From: JASSUD01 sp031963005
Lineage (GTDB): Bacteria > Pseudomonadota > Gammaproteobacteria > Burkholderiales > Burkholderiaceae
Assembly: GCA_031963005.1 (NCBI GenBank)
Contig: JASSUL010000004.1
Span: 102,771-166,770, forward strand
DNA length: 64,000 nucleotides
Direction: 5' to 3'
The notes under the pieces are model-generated. The model saw only the letters and a list, made by a program, of their open reading frames with translations, was not told the DNA's origin and searched no databases. Below, in pieces: positions 26,143 through 34,502 of this stretch (the stretch's first letter is position 1; every line of letters starts with the position of its first letter). A program made the position numbers and the translations under genes.

Positions 26143-27640
26143 TTTAGGATGGAAAGATTATGCATAGGATCGTGATTGTAGGCGGTGGCGCCGGTGGACT
26201 TGAGCTTGCAACCCGGTTAGGGGACCACTTCGGTAGTCGTCAAACAGCCAAAATTGTGCTGGTTGATTGTAATTCAACGCATATCTGGAAGCCGCTTCTC
26301 CATGAAGTAGCTGCGGGCAGTATGGATCCATTTAGGCATCAGCTTGAATATGCTGCGCAGGCGCATTGGCATCATTTTGAATTTCAGCTCGGCGCACTTA
26401 TTGGCCTTAACCGTACGGCGAAAACCATTACGCTCAATGCGGTGTATGACGCTGATGGCATTGAATTATTACCTTCTCGTGAACTAAGGTATGACACTCT
26501 CGTGATGGCCATTGGTAGCGTCACACATTTTTTCGAGGTAGAGGGTGCCCAACAATATGCGCTGGGGCTCGATACCACAGCGCAGGCACAAGCTTGCCAT
26601 CGGCATTTAATGGCTTTGTGTATGCGTGCACAGGCCGATCAATCAAAAGCACAACCACCTATTCAAATTATTATCGTTGGTGGAGGGGCAACGGGGGTTG
26701 AACTATCGGCTCAATTGCGTCAAACCGCTGAAATATTGGCGACCTATGGCTTACATCCGCTTGACCCTGAGCGGGATATCCGCATTATTATCATCGAATC
26801 GGCGCCGCGCATCTTAGCGGCTTTACCTGAGCGGGTTTCAAAAACAACTGCGGCTTTACTCGCCAAACTCCACATCGAAATAATGGTAGGCGAGCAAGTT
26901 GCTAGTGTTTCCGATAAAGCCTTAGTCACCGCAAGCGGAAAAACATTCCGAGCGGACCTGACCATATGGGCGGCAGGCATTAAAGCGTCATCCATACTTA
27001 GCCAGCTGGATGGACTTGCAACGAATCCACGAGGTCAGCTTATCGTGCGTCCAACGCTACAAACTGAAAATGACGAGGATATTTTCGCCTTCGGAGACTG
27101 TGCGAGCTGCTCATGGCCAGAGCGAAACTCAACCGTCCCTCCTCGCGCACAAGCTGCACATCAGCAAGCGGATTTTTTATTAGGTGCCTTGACGCGTCGC
27201 CTAAAAGGCACCTCTCTCCCGCATTTTCGTTATCGTGATTTTGGTTCGCTGATCTCTTTGGGCCGCTTTAATGCCGTAGGGAATTTGATGGGAGGAGTGA
27301 TCGGCGGCAATATGCTGATTGAGGGGCTATTTGCTCGTTTTATGTACATGGCATTGTACCGACGGCATATTGCCGCATTATATGGATTCCGAGGAATGAT
27401 AGCGGATACCGTTGCACATTGGCTGCGCCGCTCCACATCGCCGAGAGTGAAGTTGCATTAAATGCAATCGTTTTATTCTATCCGCTTTACTTTGTTTATG
27501 AGAAACCAATAAAGCAAAAAGCCAGCAATGGAGCTAGCGACAGAATACCTATAAATCTATTCGTCTGATATTGAAATCCCATTGCAAAAAAGAGAGTAGG
27601 GAAGGGTTCTTTTATCGCTCTTCTAAAATCAGCCTAACTA
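26143..27640 (+). repeat. Segmental duplication, copy A (ndh and flanks)
   Basis: Matches 30006-31114 from ~17 bp before the ndh start through ~180 bp after its stop. The last part (…TTATCGCTCTTCTAAAATC…) corresponds to the 3' end of the SGNH gene at 31095, so the ancestral block continued into that gene. At 27638 it switches to a glycosylase fragment, with CTA shared at the joint. Confidence 0.85.
26160..27461 (+). CDS. ndh: Type II NADH:quinone oxidoreductase (NDH-2)
   Basis: Single-subunit, non-pumping respiratory enzyme that passes electrons from NADH via FAD to quinone at the inner membrane. Two Rossmann motifs are present: RIVIVGGGAGGLELATRL (residues 3-20, FAD) and IIIVGGGATGVELSAQL (~residues 170-187, NADH). 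The FAD-binding GDCASC motif is near residue 317, and an amphipathic membrane-binding C-terminus follows. Length 433 is normal. It is the intact member of a pair; a decayed copy lies at 30023-30923, and flanking non-coding DNA is duplicated too. GGAAAG ribosome-binding site 5 nt before ATG. Confidence 0.93.
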   Translation: MHRIVIVGGGAGGLELATRLGDHFGSRQTAKIVLVDCNSTHIWKPLLHEVAAGSMDPFRHQLEYAAQAHWHHFEFQLGALIGLNRTAKTITLNAVYDADGIELLPSRELRYDTLVMAIGSVTHFFEVEGAQQYALGLDTTAQAQACHRHLMALCMRAQADQSKAQPPIQIIIVGGGATGVELSAQLRQTAEILATYGLHPLDPERDIRIIIIESAPRILAALPERVSKTTAALLAKLHIEIMVGEQVASVSDKALVTASGKTFRADLTIWAAGIKASSILSQLDGLATNPRGQLIVRPTLQTENDEDIFAFGDCASCSWPERNSTVPPRAQAAHQQADFLLGALTRRLKGTSLPHFRYRDFGSLISLGRFNAVGNLMGGVIGGNMLIEGLFARFMYMALYRRHIAALYGFRGMIADTVAHWLRRSTSPRVKLH

Positions 27641-27810
27641 GTCTTGCGCCCCATTTACAAAAATGGGGCTGAATGGGAAAAACCGCAGGGCGTTTCACCC
27701 CCATTTTATCTATCGCAGGGCACCAAACCCTGGTACTTCCTTCCCCCAGCCCAGCATATGCTGCGCTATCGTTTGAACAGAAATTGCAAATGTGGTATGC
27801 GTTGCCTTAA
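27638..27810 (+). pseudogene. 3' fragment of DNA-deoxyinosine glycosylase gene
   Basis: 173 bp that align with 21485-21657, the last ~57 codons of the glycosylase, with substitutions and a small indel near the start of the block. No 5' part is present. It ends in TAA at 27808. Confidence 0.85.
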
Positions 27811-27892
27811 ATTTTGATAAAATAAGAAAATTCTTGTTTTTATATTACTTTCTGTTCTTTCGAAAATTTTTTATACGCTTAGCATTCTTCGT

Positions 27893-28129
27893 ATGTCTAG
27901 CAGTGCAGTCGGCATCGATGCACAAACTTCTTCAAATACCTCACAGCGTCCTGCAGTTAGAGTTGTACAGCGATTATTTGTTGAACAGTTTTTGTCAAGC
28001 GACAGCGACGGGCTTATCGGCGATGGTGGATGGAGTAGTAAGCTTAACCATTTTGCATTGCACTTAAAGCTCTATATAAATTCTTTGCGCTCTACTTATC
28101 AACAACTCGTCGTTCTACGAGGTGCATAA
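27893..28129 (+). pseudogene. Truncated paralogue of the F-box/ankyrin gene N-terminus
   Basis: 78-codon frame whose first ~20 residues (MSSSAVGIDAQTSSNTSQRP) resemble the leader of the copy-1 F-box protein (MSSCSLDINAQTPSNPLQP). It lies after the glycosylase fragment just as the F-box gene lies after the intact glycosylase. The rest does not contain an F-box or ankyrins. A relic of a duplicated glycosylase-effector pair, unless the short peptide is itself secreted. Confidence 0.55.
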
Positions 28130-28251
28130 CATCAGTTATTTAATAATGCATATGACGCTACTTTGATAGTTTATAGCTATTTCCAGAAATAGTAGATAAT
28201 CTCAAATATTTTGAGTTCTGACTATCATTTTTAAAAAAGAAAAAGTCCATC

Positions 28252-29811
28252 ATGTCAATAGATATTCTCAGTTCATTCTCTCCAAATTTTTGTACTTTTG
28301 GCACAGCATCTTCAAAGAGCACTCCACTTGACAATTTGCTGAGCAGTAAAAATTTCATTCAGCCTGTTGAGAAAACGAAATTTCTCAAATTGGCAGCCGT
28401 TGTAGTTATTAGTGTTGCTGTTAGCGCATCCTGCCTGACTTTTTGGCCTTGGATAACACTACCGGTGCTTTTGGGCGCTAGCATCTTAGCCTTAGGCAAG
28501 ATCATATCAAGCTTTTTATCTACAAAAAATTCTGTAAGTAGCTCAATACCCTCAAATTCAACATTATCAAAGTATAAATGGGAAACAGATACAAAATTAG
28601 CCAGAAACAGGGATTTGGCAGAATATTGTAAATATGCAAGGAAACAAATTAACAAAATACCTGGTAAGCCATTAAATTATTTAACTAAATCAAGTTATTT
28701 TCATTATTTAAATAAGTCAAATAATATAAATAATCAAAATAATTTAAATGATTTACATAAATTAAACGATTTAAATGATTTAAATAGGTTAAATAAGTTA
28801 AATAAGTTAAATGAGTTATATAAATCACATAAGTTAAATAAATCACATAAATCACATAAATCACATAAGTTATATGCGTTAAATAAGTCACTTAAGCCAC
28901 CTAAGTCACTTAAGCTAATTAATTTAAATAAACTAAAGGAGTTAAATTATTTAAATGATTTAAATAATATTAGAAAATATAGTTCAACTCGTTTTTTTAG
29001 CTATTTTGTTGAAAAGATTCGCTCTTCATCCACTTCAGAAAAAGAAAAAATAAAACTCTTAACTCCTGTTTTAAATAGCATAAATATTTTAAAAAAATAT
29101 AAGGTTAGTGTGCCTGGGCTTTTGTTTCGAGGTTTAAGAGATCATAATATTATTAAAGAGGGAGAGTTATGTTCTGATCCGGCTCCATTATCATGTACTC
29201 TTAATTATAAATTTAATGGTTTCGCTAAAAATTTCATTACAAATAGCAACCCAGAAATAGCAGGGATAATATTATATATATTTGGCGCTGAAGGCGTTAA
29301 TATAAATCCATTATCAAGTTATCACTTTGAATATGAAGTTTTAGTTAAACCCGCATCCGAATTTTATGTTGAATTCAAAGGAATTGCATACAATGATGAG
29401 GGAGAAAAAATTTATAAAGCAGTTCTTGGACCCAAAAAGGATACTCCTAAAGAGGATACTCCTAAAACAAAAAGAAGGAATAGTGTATTATCTTTTTCTG
29501 GGGAATATGAAAAACTACATAATCAGTTTTTCAAAAAAGAGCGGTATGCTGGACCGTCAATGATTACAACAACTCATGAGCCATTGTCTATTATCGACCG
29601 CCTTCCGCCAGAAAAAAAAGAGTCGTTTCTTGCGAGCCTTGGCCCGGCAGCACAAACTGCTGTTGATATATCAGGCATAGCACATTCAACACATGCAAAA
29701 GACCATCACACAGATGAATGTGTAATTGACCAATGTGATAAGCGATATCCTGGGCGAAACAGTGTCAACAGCGATTTAACTAATACACCGTTTATAAGTT
29801 CAGTAGTGTAA
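28252..29811 (+). CDS. Putative effector with ADP-ribosyltransferase-like C-terminal domain and tripeptide repeats
   Basis: 519 residues. Leader MSIDILSSFSPNFCTFGTAS is polar. Two hydrophobic segments (~47-66, 68-84) could form a membrane hairpin. Residues ~150-240 are a three-residue repeat of LNK/LND/SHK type, encoded by a 9-nt repeat. Residues ~285-390 fit the R-S-E class of mono-ADP-ribosyltransferases: LLFRG with R293, PLSCTLN with S314-x-T316 in place of STS, then FEYEVLVKPASEFYV with E360-x-E362 (ExE). These three motifs are in the right order and spacing for enzymes of the ExoS/vertebrate ART kind. Substrate unknown. AT-rich, flanked by duplicated DNA. The domain call rests on motif reading only. 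Confidence 0.6.
   Translation: MSIDILSSFSPNFCTFGTASSKSTPLDNLLSSKNFIQPVEKTKFLKLAAVVVISVAVSASCLTFWPWITLPVLLGASILALGKIISSFLSTKNSVSSSIPSNSTLSKYKWETDTKLARNRDLAEYCKYARKQINKIPGKPLNYLTKSSYFHYLNKSNNINNQNNLNDLHKLNDLNDLNRLNKLNKLNELYKSHKLNKSHKSHKSHKLYALNKSLKPPKSLKLINLNKLKELNYLNDLNNIRKYSSTRFFSYFVEKIRSSSTSEKEKIKLLTPVLNSINILKKYKVSVPGLLFRGLRDHNIIKEGELCSDPAPLSCTLNYKFNGFAKNFITNSNPEIAGIILYIFGAEGVNINPLSSYHFEYEVLVKPASEFYVEFKGIAYNDEGEKIYKAVLGPKKDTPKEDTPKTKRRNSVLSFSGEYEKLHNQFFKKERYAGPSMITTTHEPLSIIDRLPPEKKESFLASLGPAAQTAVDISGIAHSTHAKDHHTDECVIDQCDKRYPGRNSVNSDLTNTPFISSVV
28720..28975 (+). repeat. 9-nt tandem repeat array inside the ART-like gene
   Basis: Degenerate units of the type TTAAATAAG, TTAAATGAT and TCACATAAA, encoding LNK, LND and SHK tripeptides. 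The period is constant, so the frame is preserved. Such arrays expand and contract readily. Confidence 0.85.
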
Positions 29812-30005
29812 TGAACCCAGTTAAAGCTCCATTGAAACGCTTCTGGTAATTTTGCTTCCTGTCTCTACTCTTCTTTTTCTGCAAATTGAATCATCCCGCT
29901 TGACGCTGCTGTCTGAGACGGTAGCTATCGCCAGCGATAGGCACGTTGCGCTGCATCGTTATATCCTTTAGACGCAGTGCTTCGCACAAGCTGGGAATCC
30001 GTTAG

Positions 30006-31114
30006 TTTAGGATGGAAAGATTATGCATAGGATCGTGATCGTAGGCGGCGGCGCAGGTGGACTTGAACTTGCAACCCGATTAGGGGACCGCTTTGGTAGT
30101 CGTCAAACGGCACAAAATTGTGCTGGTTGACTGTAATTCAACGCATATCTGGAAGCCACTTCTCTATGAAGTGGCTGCGGGCAGCATGGATCCATTTAAG
30201 CATCAGCTGGAATATGCTGCGCAGGCACATTGGCATCATTTTGAATTTCAGCTAGGTGCACTCATCGGTCTTAACCGTACGGCGAAAACCATTATGCTCA
30301 ATGCGGTCTATGACGCCGATGGCGTTGAGTTACTCCCTTCTCGCGAACTAAGGTATGACACCCTCGTGATGGCCGTTGGCAGCGTCACTCATTTTTTCGG
30401 GGTAGAGGGTTCTCAACAATATGCGCTGGGGCTCGATACTGCAGCACAAGCGCAAGCTTGTCATCACGGCTTTACTCGCTAAACTCTATATCGAAATAAG
30501 GGTGGGCGAGCAAGTCGCTCGTGTTTCCGATAAAGCCTTGGTGACCGCAAGCGGAAAAACATTCCCAGCGGACCTGACCATATGGGCGGCAGGCATTAAA
30601 GCGCCATCCATACTCAGCCAGCTGGATGGACTTGCAACGAATCCACGAGGTCAGCTTATCGTGCGTCCAACGCTACAAACGGAAAATGACGAGGATATTT
30701 TCGCCTTCGGGGACTGTGCGAGCTGCTCATGGCCAGAGCGAAACTCAACCGTCCCTCCTCGCGCACAAGCTGCACATCAGCAAGCGGATTTTTTATTAGG
30801 TGCCTTGACTCGTCGCCTAAAAGGCGCCTCTCTCCCGCATTATATGGATTCCGAGGGATGGTAGCGGATACCGTTGCACATTGGCTGCGCCGCTCCACAT
30901 CGCCGAGAGTGAAGTTGCATTAAATACAATTGTTTTATTCCATCCGCTCTACTTTGTTTATAAGAGACCAATAAAGCAAAAAGCCACCAATGGAGCTAGC
31001 GACAGAATACCTATAAATCTATTCGTCTGAGATTGAAGTCCCATGGGGAAAAAAGAGGGTAGGGGAATAGCAGAATAGGGGGTCTTTATCGCTCTTATAA
31101 AATCTGCTTAACTA
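30006..31114 (+). repeat. Segmental duplication, copy B (ndh pseudogene and flanks)
   Basis: Partner of 26143-27640. The similarity includes ~180 bp of non-coding DNA after the pseudogene and runs into the end of the SGNH gene. This copy has the intact downstream neighbour, copy A has the intact ndh. Confidence 0.85.
30023..30923 (+). pseudogene. Decayed duplicate of ndh
   Basis: Starts like ndh (same ATG context) but has a 1-nt insertion near codon 30 (CAAACGGCACAAAATTG against CAAACAGCCAAAATTG), a ~250-bp deletion corresponding to 26601-26851, and a 154-bp deletion corresponding to 27219-27373 between two CCGCATT direct repeats. The NADH-binding motif and most of the membrane-binding C-terminus are lost. 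The remaining pieces are still highly similar to the intact gene. Confidence 0.92.
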
Positions 31115-31871
31115 TGGGGCTAAAACACGCTTTTCCTAAGTGATCGAAACCTTCTAATGTGGGATGTAATTCATTAGCCCATTCATCTGCTTGCAATGTA
31201 CCTAGGCTAGGGACACGAATAACCGTCTCTGGAAATTCCTGCGCCAGCCTGTCTAACATTTTCGCCATATTGTCGACGATCTGTTTAATGAGGCGGCATC
31301 TGAATGAATTAGGCGACAGATCCTCTGGATACGGAACGCGACATGCATCCATCGGCGCTTTTAACCATTGACCTAAGCCTAAATAGGTAATACCTGTAGG
31401 TATTGCATAATCATAAGCATGGACCAGCACTTTCATCTTCTTTTGATACGCTAGCACACATAAAATCATTTTTTCATAGGCTTGCCAGAGGGTATCAAGT
31501 AACTGATCAGGCATTCCCTCACTAAAGCATTCTTCAGGCGTAGTGGCTGCAGAACAATCAGGCAAAAGGATTTTTTGCAGATTATCAAAGCCTGCCAAGT
31601 CATTTCCCCCTGCACTTAATAGTACGATGGAAGCAGAGGGATATCCTTTAACCGCAGCTTTGAATTGTGCAAAGAAAAACCCCGAAGCAAGTTGGGTTGC
31701 CTTTGCTCCATTGGCGCCCAGGCAAAAAATAGTCGGTTGCCCAGAAAAATGATTAATAGGATTTAGGAGATTATTATGCGGATACCAAAACCAGGAATCC
31801 CCAAACGCTAAGATGGCAGGACTCTCAGCGGCATCCTTCATTTTTGCCTCATCCCAATATATGTTCCCCAT
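31095..31871 (-). CDS. SGNH/GDSL-type esterase or lipase
   Basis: 258 residues. Block I FGDSW with Ser26, block II glycine in LGANGAK, block III GGND (88-91) and the block V histidine in ELHPT (H236; the usual DxxH is here NELH, so the Asp position is Asn or Glu). These are the residues of SGNH hydrolases, which hydrolyse esters of lipids or polysaccharides. No signal peptide is obvious. Similar cytoplasmic-looking SGNH proteins occur in Burkholderia. The weak block V Asp lowers certainty of activity. Confidence 0.75.
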   Translation of the reverse strand: MGNIYWDEAKMKDAAESPAILAFGDSWFWYPHNNLLNPINHFSGQPTIFCLGANGAKATQLASGFFFAQFKAAVKGYPSASIVLLSAGGNDLAGFDNLQKILLPDCSAATTPEECFSEGMPDQLLDTLWQAYEKMILCVLAYQKKMKVLVHAYDYAIPTGITYLGLGQWLKAPMDACRVPYPEDLSPNSFRCRLIKQIVDNMAKMLDRLAQEFPETVIRVPSLGTLQADEWANELHPTLEGFDHLGKACFSPIVKQIL

Positions 31872-32247
31872 AGCGATCCCTTTAAAGCTGTTTTTCTAAC
31901 ATTAAGTATAGATGGGCAAATCTTTTGACTTACTCTTAGATTTTGCTGTTATTAGAGCCCAACGCATACCGCACTATTGTTTAAGCAAAAATGGCACAAA
32001 TTGCTATAAGGAGGAATCCGGGTAAGCACATAGTTGCAAAACCACCATTGAGCTGCTTAATTCTGTTGCAGCGCTGATTCCAATTCTTTGAGTTGTTAGC
32101 ACTCAGACTGTGTGTGGTTTCCCATTTCGTGTGAGCCTCAATACTCCCCCGTAGTTCGATAACACTGTATCCAATGCTTTATCTCTCTCGCTCTAGCCTA
32201 CCACCTCAGCTATCGCTAATAGCGCCACGCCAAGGAGAAATTGAAAC
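31872..32247. other. Intergenic region, decayed sequence
   Basis: 376 bp with stops in every frame. On minus a short stretch near 32050-32100 reads QLKELESALQQN before a stop, possibly the end of a lost gene. Nothing else recognised. Confidence 0.35.
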
Positions 32248-32703
32248 CTACTGGTTTTTCTGCTCTTGAGAAAAAAGAGGGAATGCTACACTTCTAAATG
32301 AGTACTCGTAAAACTGTACAGGCCTCAAAACTTCTTTTTGTATAAGCTGAATAGAATGATTTTTATTCTCATTTAAATTACTTGAAACATAATGCTTCTC
32401 TTCTGATTCAAATTTCTCTATTTTTTGTGATTTTGAAGAATTTATTGGATAAATAAGAGTTTTGCTTTTTTTATTTTTAAGGATAATATTTTCTGAGTCC
32501 ACAGAAGAAAAAGCTCTTTTTTTTACTGAAGTAGGTTTAACTATTGGCAATTGCTTTTTCGGCATAGACATTAAAGGATGCTGGCTGCTTTTAGGATAAG
32601 ATTGATTGTCTATAGGCAACGAAGAATTTATTTGACTAGATTGTGTAGTTTCTGATTGAGTAGCTGCGAATTGTATGGATGTGCATGAAAGACTACTATA
32701 CAT
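32248..32703 (-). CDS. Small polar protein with a bipartite nuclear-localisation pattern
   Basis: The ATG at 32703 is used because GAGG lies 9 nt upstream; a longer frame starts at a TTG (32721). About 151 residues, Ser/Thr/Gln-rich at the N-terminus (MYSSLSCTSIQFAATQSETT), no hydrophobic helices. KKR, a 12-residue spacer, then KNKKSK fits the classical bipartite nuclear-localisation consensus. Not recognised otherwise. In an endosymbiont of a eukaryote this is a candidate nucleus-targeted effector (inference; such motifs also arise by chance in Lys-rich proteins). Confidence 0.45.
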   Translation of the reverse strand: MYSSLSCTSIQFAATQSETTQSSQINSSLPIDNQSYPKSSQHPLMSMPKKQLPIVKPTSVKKRAFSSVDSENIILKNKKSKTLIYPINSSKSQKIEKFESEEKHYVSSNLNENKNHSIQLIQKEVLRPVQFYEYSFRSVAFPLFSQEQKNQ

Positions 32704-32940
32704 GATGATATACCTCGCCAATAGTTAGATCAGTTGACTCCAATACATTCTATTAAATACAAAAAACACAAAAAATATGTTAGATAAACGAAAGCATTTT
32801 TTGCAAAACGAAGACATTAGCGCATTTTCCATTTCATTTATCACACTACTATATCAATCGACTGCAGTCATTTGAAGGAAATGGCAAATTTAGTAAAAGT
32901 GTCTTACATTAAAATGAAAATGCACTAATTGAGGACATAA

Positions 32941-33153
32941 ATGATGTTGACTAAACGCGAATAAAGCGAACGCCGCGAGTCCATGGAAAATGCACTGGCA
33001 AGTCAGTGGCTTGCAGGCTTAGAACCCGACGCGCAAACCATTGCTGACTCGGAAAAATGGACATGGGGCGAGGTGGAAATCGCTGATGTGATTGCCCGTT
33101 TTGCTAATAGGGTGAAACGTGGTGAAATAGGCGACATTACCTCCACTTTGTGA
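32941..33153 (+). pseudogene. VbhA-like antitoxin relic with internal stop
   Basis: The frame from 32944 reads MLTKRE, TAA (32962-32964), then SERRESMENALASQWLAGLEPD...EVEIADVIARFANRVKRGEI. This matches the VbhA antitoxin family: ENALASQ.LEGLEPD near the start and a C-terminal helix ending in RGEI. VbhA inhibits the Fic domain of VbhT through a glutamate in an S/T-x3-E/D-G/N motif; that region seems altered. The ATG at 32983 could still give 56 residues. The adjacent Fic fragment shows what it once controlled. Confidence 0.6.
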
Positions 33154-33190
33154 AGGTAATGGACGTATACAACGCGAATTCATTGGCTAG
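33143..33190 (+). pseudogene. Fic toxin core fragment
   Basis: In the frame of 33143 the DNA encodes PLCEGNGRIQREFIG and a stop. EGNGR.QREF is the heart of the Fic AMP-transferase motif HPFxxGNGR.xREF; the catalytic His is replaced and everything upstream is deleted. It abuts the VbhA relic, so a VbhA/VbhT-type toxin-antitoxin operon has collapsed here. Confidence 0.6.
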
Positions 33191-33223
33191 ATAGCCAACA
33201 AGGCGAGATACCTTATTTCCTGC

Positions 33224-34342
33224 CTATAATGCTTTCTTCAACATCCTACGTAAAGGCTCGGCAGCTCCCCAGAGTAATTGATCTCCTACGGTAAATGCAG
33301 AGAGATACGTACTTCCCATCCCCATTTTGCGCAAACGGCCTACGGGGACTTGTAGCGTGCCGGTAACGTGTGCTGGAGTGAGTGCTTTGATGGTATGTTC
33401 ACGCGTGTTAGAAATCACTTTGACCCAATCATTGCCTGAGGCGAGCAAGGCTTCGATATCTGAGAGTGCGAGATCGTGCTTAAGTTTGATGGTTAGCGCT
33501 TGCGCATGGCAGCGCATTGCGCCAATGCGCACACATAAACCATCAATGGGAATAGGTGCCGGCTGGCCGGCTGTGCCGTATCCTAAAATCTTGTTGGTTT
33601 CCGCAAAACCTTTCCATTCCTCTTTGGACATTCCATTACCTAAATCAGCGTCGATCCAAGGAATTAAAGACCCTGCGAGCGGAACGCCAAAGGCTTGTGT
33701 GGGTAAATCAGGGCTTTGGAGCGTCTGCGATACTTGACGGTCTATGTCTAAAATCGCGCTTGCAGGATCATGGAGTTGATCCGCGACGGTATTATGTATC
33801 GTCCCCATTTGCTGGAGTAATTCACGCATATGGCGCGCACCGCCTCCTGAAGCGGCTTGATAGGTCATGGAACTGACCCATTCGATATGGCCTTCGCGAA
33901 AGAGTCCGCCTAAAGCCATTAACATGAGGCTGACCGTGCAATTTCCACCGATATAGTTTTTGATACCTCGTGCAAGGGCATGGTTAATCACGTCGTCATT
34001 GACAGGATCTAAGATGATCACCGCATCCTCTTTCATCCGCAAAGTTGATGCGGCGTCGATCCAATATCCTTGCCATCCCTGCGCGCGTAATTGGGGGAAA
34101 ATCGCTTCCGTATAGGCTCCGCCTTGGCAAGTCACTAAAATATCGCAAGCTTGTAAGGCATTGAGATCCATTGCATCTTGCAAAGAAGACGCGTTCCGTG
34201 CCCAGATGGGGGCAGGGGCGCCGATCTGGCTAGTGCTAAAAAAAATAGGCTCTATGCCAGCAAAATCTTTTTCAGCGTGCATGCGCTGCATGAGGACAGA
34301 GCCCACCATGCCACGCCATCCTATAAAGCCAACGGTTTTCAT
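33224..34342 (-). CDS. asd: Aspartate-semialdehyde dehydrogenase
   Basis: NADP-dependent reduction of aspartyl phosphate to the semialdehyde, the branch point for lysine/diaminopimelate, threonine and methionine. The start at 34342 gives MKTVGFIGWRGMVGSVLM, the standard N-terminus; the open frame extends 12 codons further upstream with a Phe-rich stretch that is unlikely to be translated. The active-site Cys135 lies in GGNCTVSLM, and H-containing motif GAMRCHAQAL is present. Length 372 is normal. leuB precedes it on the same strand by 160 nt, the Burkholderia order. Confidence 0.96.
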   Translation of the reverse strand: MKTVGFIGWRGMVGSVLMQRMHAEKDFAGIEPIFFSTSQIGAPAPIWARNASSLQDAMDLNALQACDILVTCQGGAYTEAIFPQLRAQGWQGYWIDAASTLRMKEDAVIILDPVNDDVINHALARGIKNYIGGNCTVSLMLMALGGLFREGHIEWVSSMTYQAASGGGARHMRELLQQMGTIHNTVADQLHDPASAILDIDRQVSQTLQSPDLPTQAFGVPLAGSLIPWIDADLGNGMSKEEWKGFAETNKILGYGTAGQPAPIPIDGLCVRIGAMRCHAQALTIKLKHDLALSDIEALLASGNDWVKVISNTREHTIKALTPAHVTGTLQVPVGRLRKMGMGSTYLSAFTVGDQLLWGAAEPLRRMLKKAL

Positions 34343-34502
34343 AAAAAAACAAAAGAGAAAAGTGAAAAAAACCAACAACGCGCTGTAAGCAGCAAAAAAC
34401 AGGGATTTATGTGAATAACATCGTCTTAATGCAGATAAAACAGTGATCTGCTAAGAAAGCATGTCACCACCTTGATAGCCCATTTACATATAGCCTAAAC
34501 CT

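Noticed and set aside
28685..28891. 68-codon antisense frame rich in Tyr, Leu and Thr
   Set aside because: It arises from the 9-nt repeat of the sense gene; no start context.
30421..30864. 147-codon frame within the second ndh copy as an independent gene
   Set aside because: It is the middle part of ndh after a deletion; flanking parts of the same gene are in other frames.
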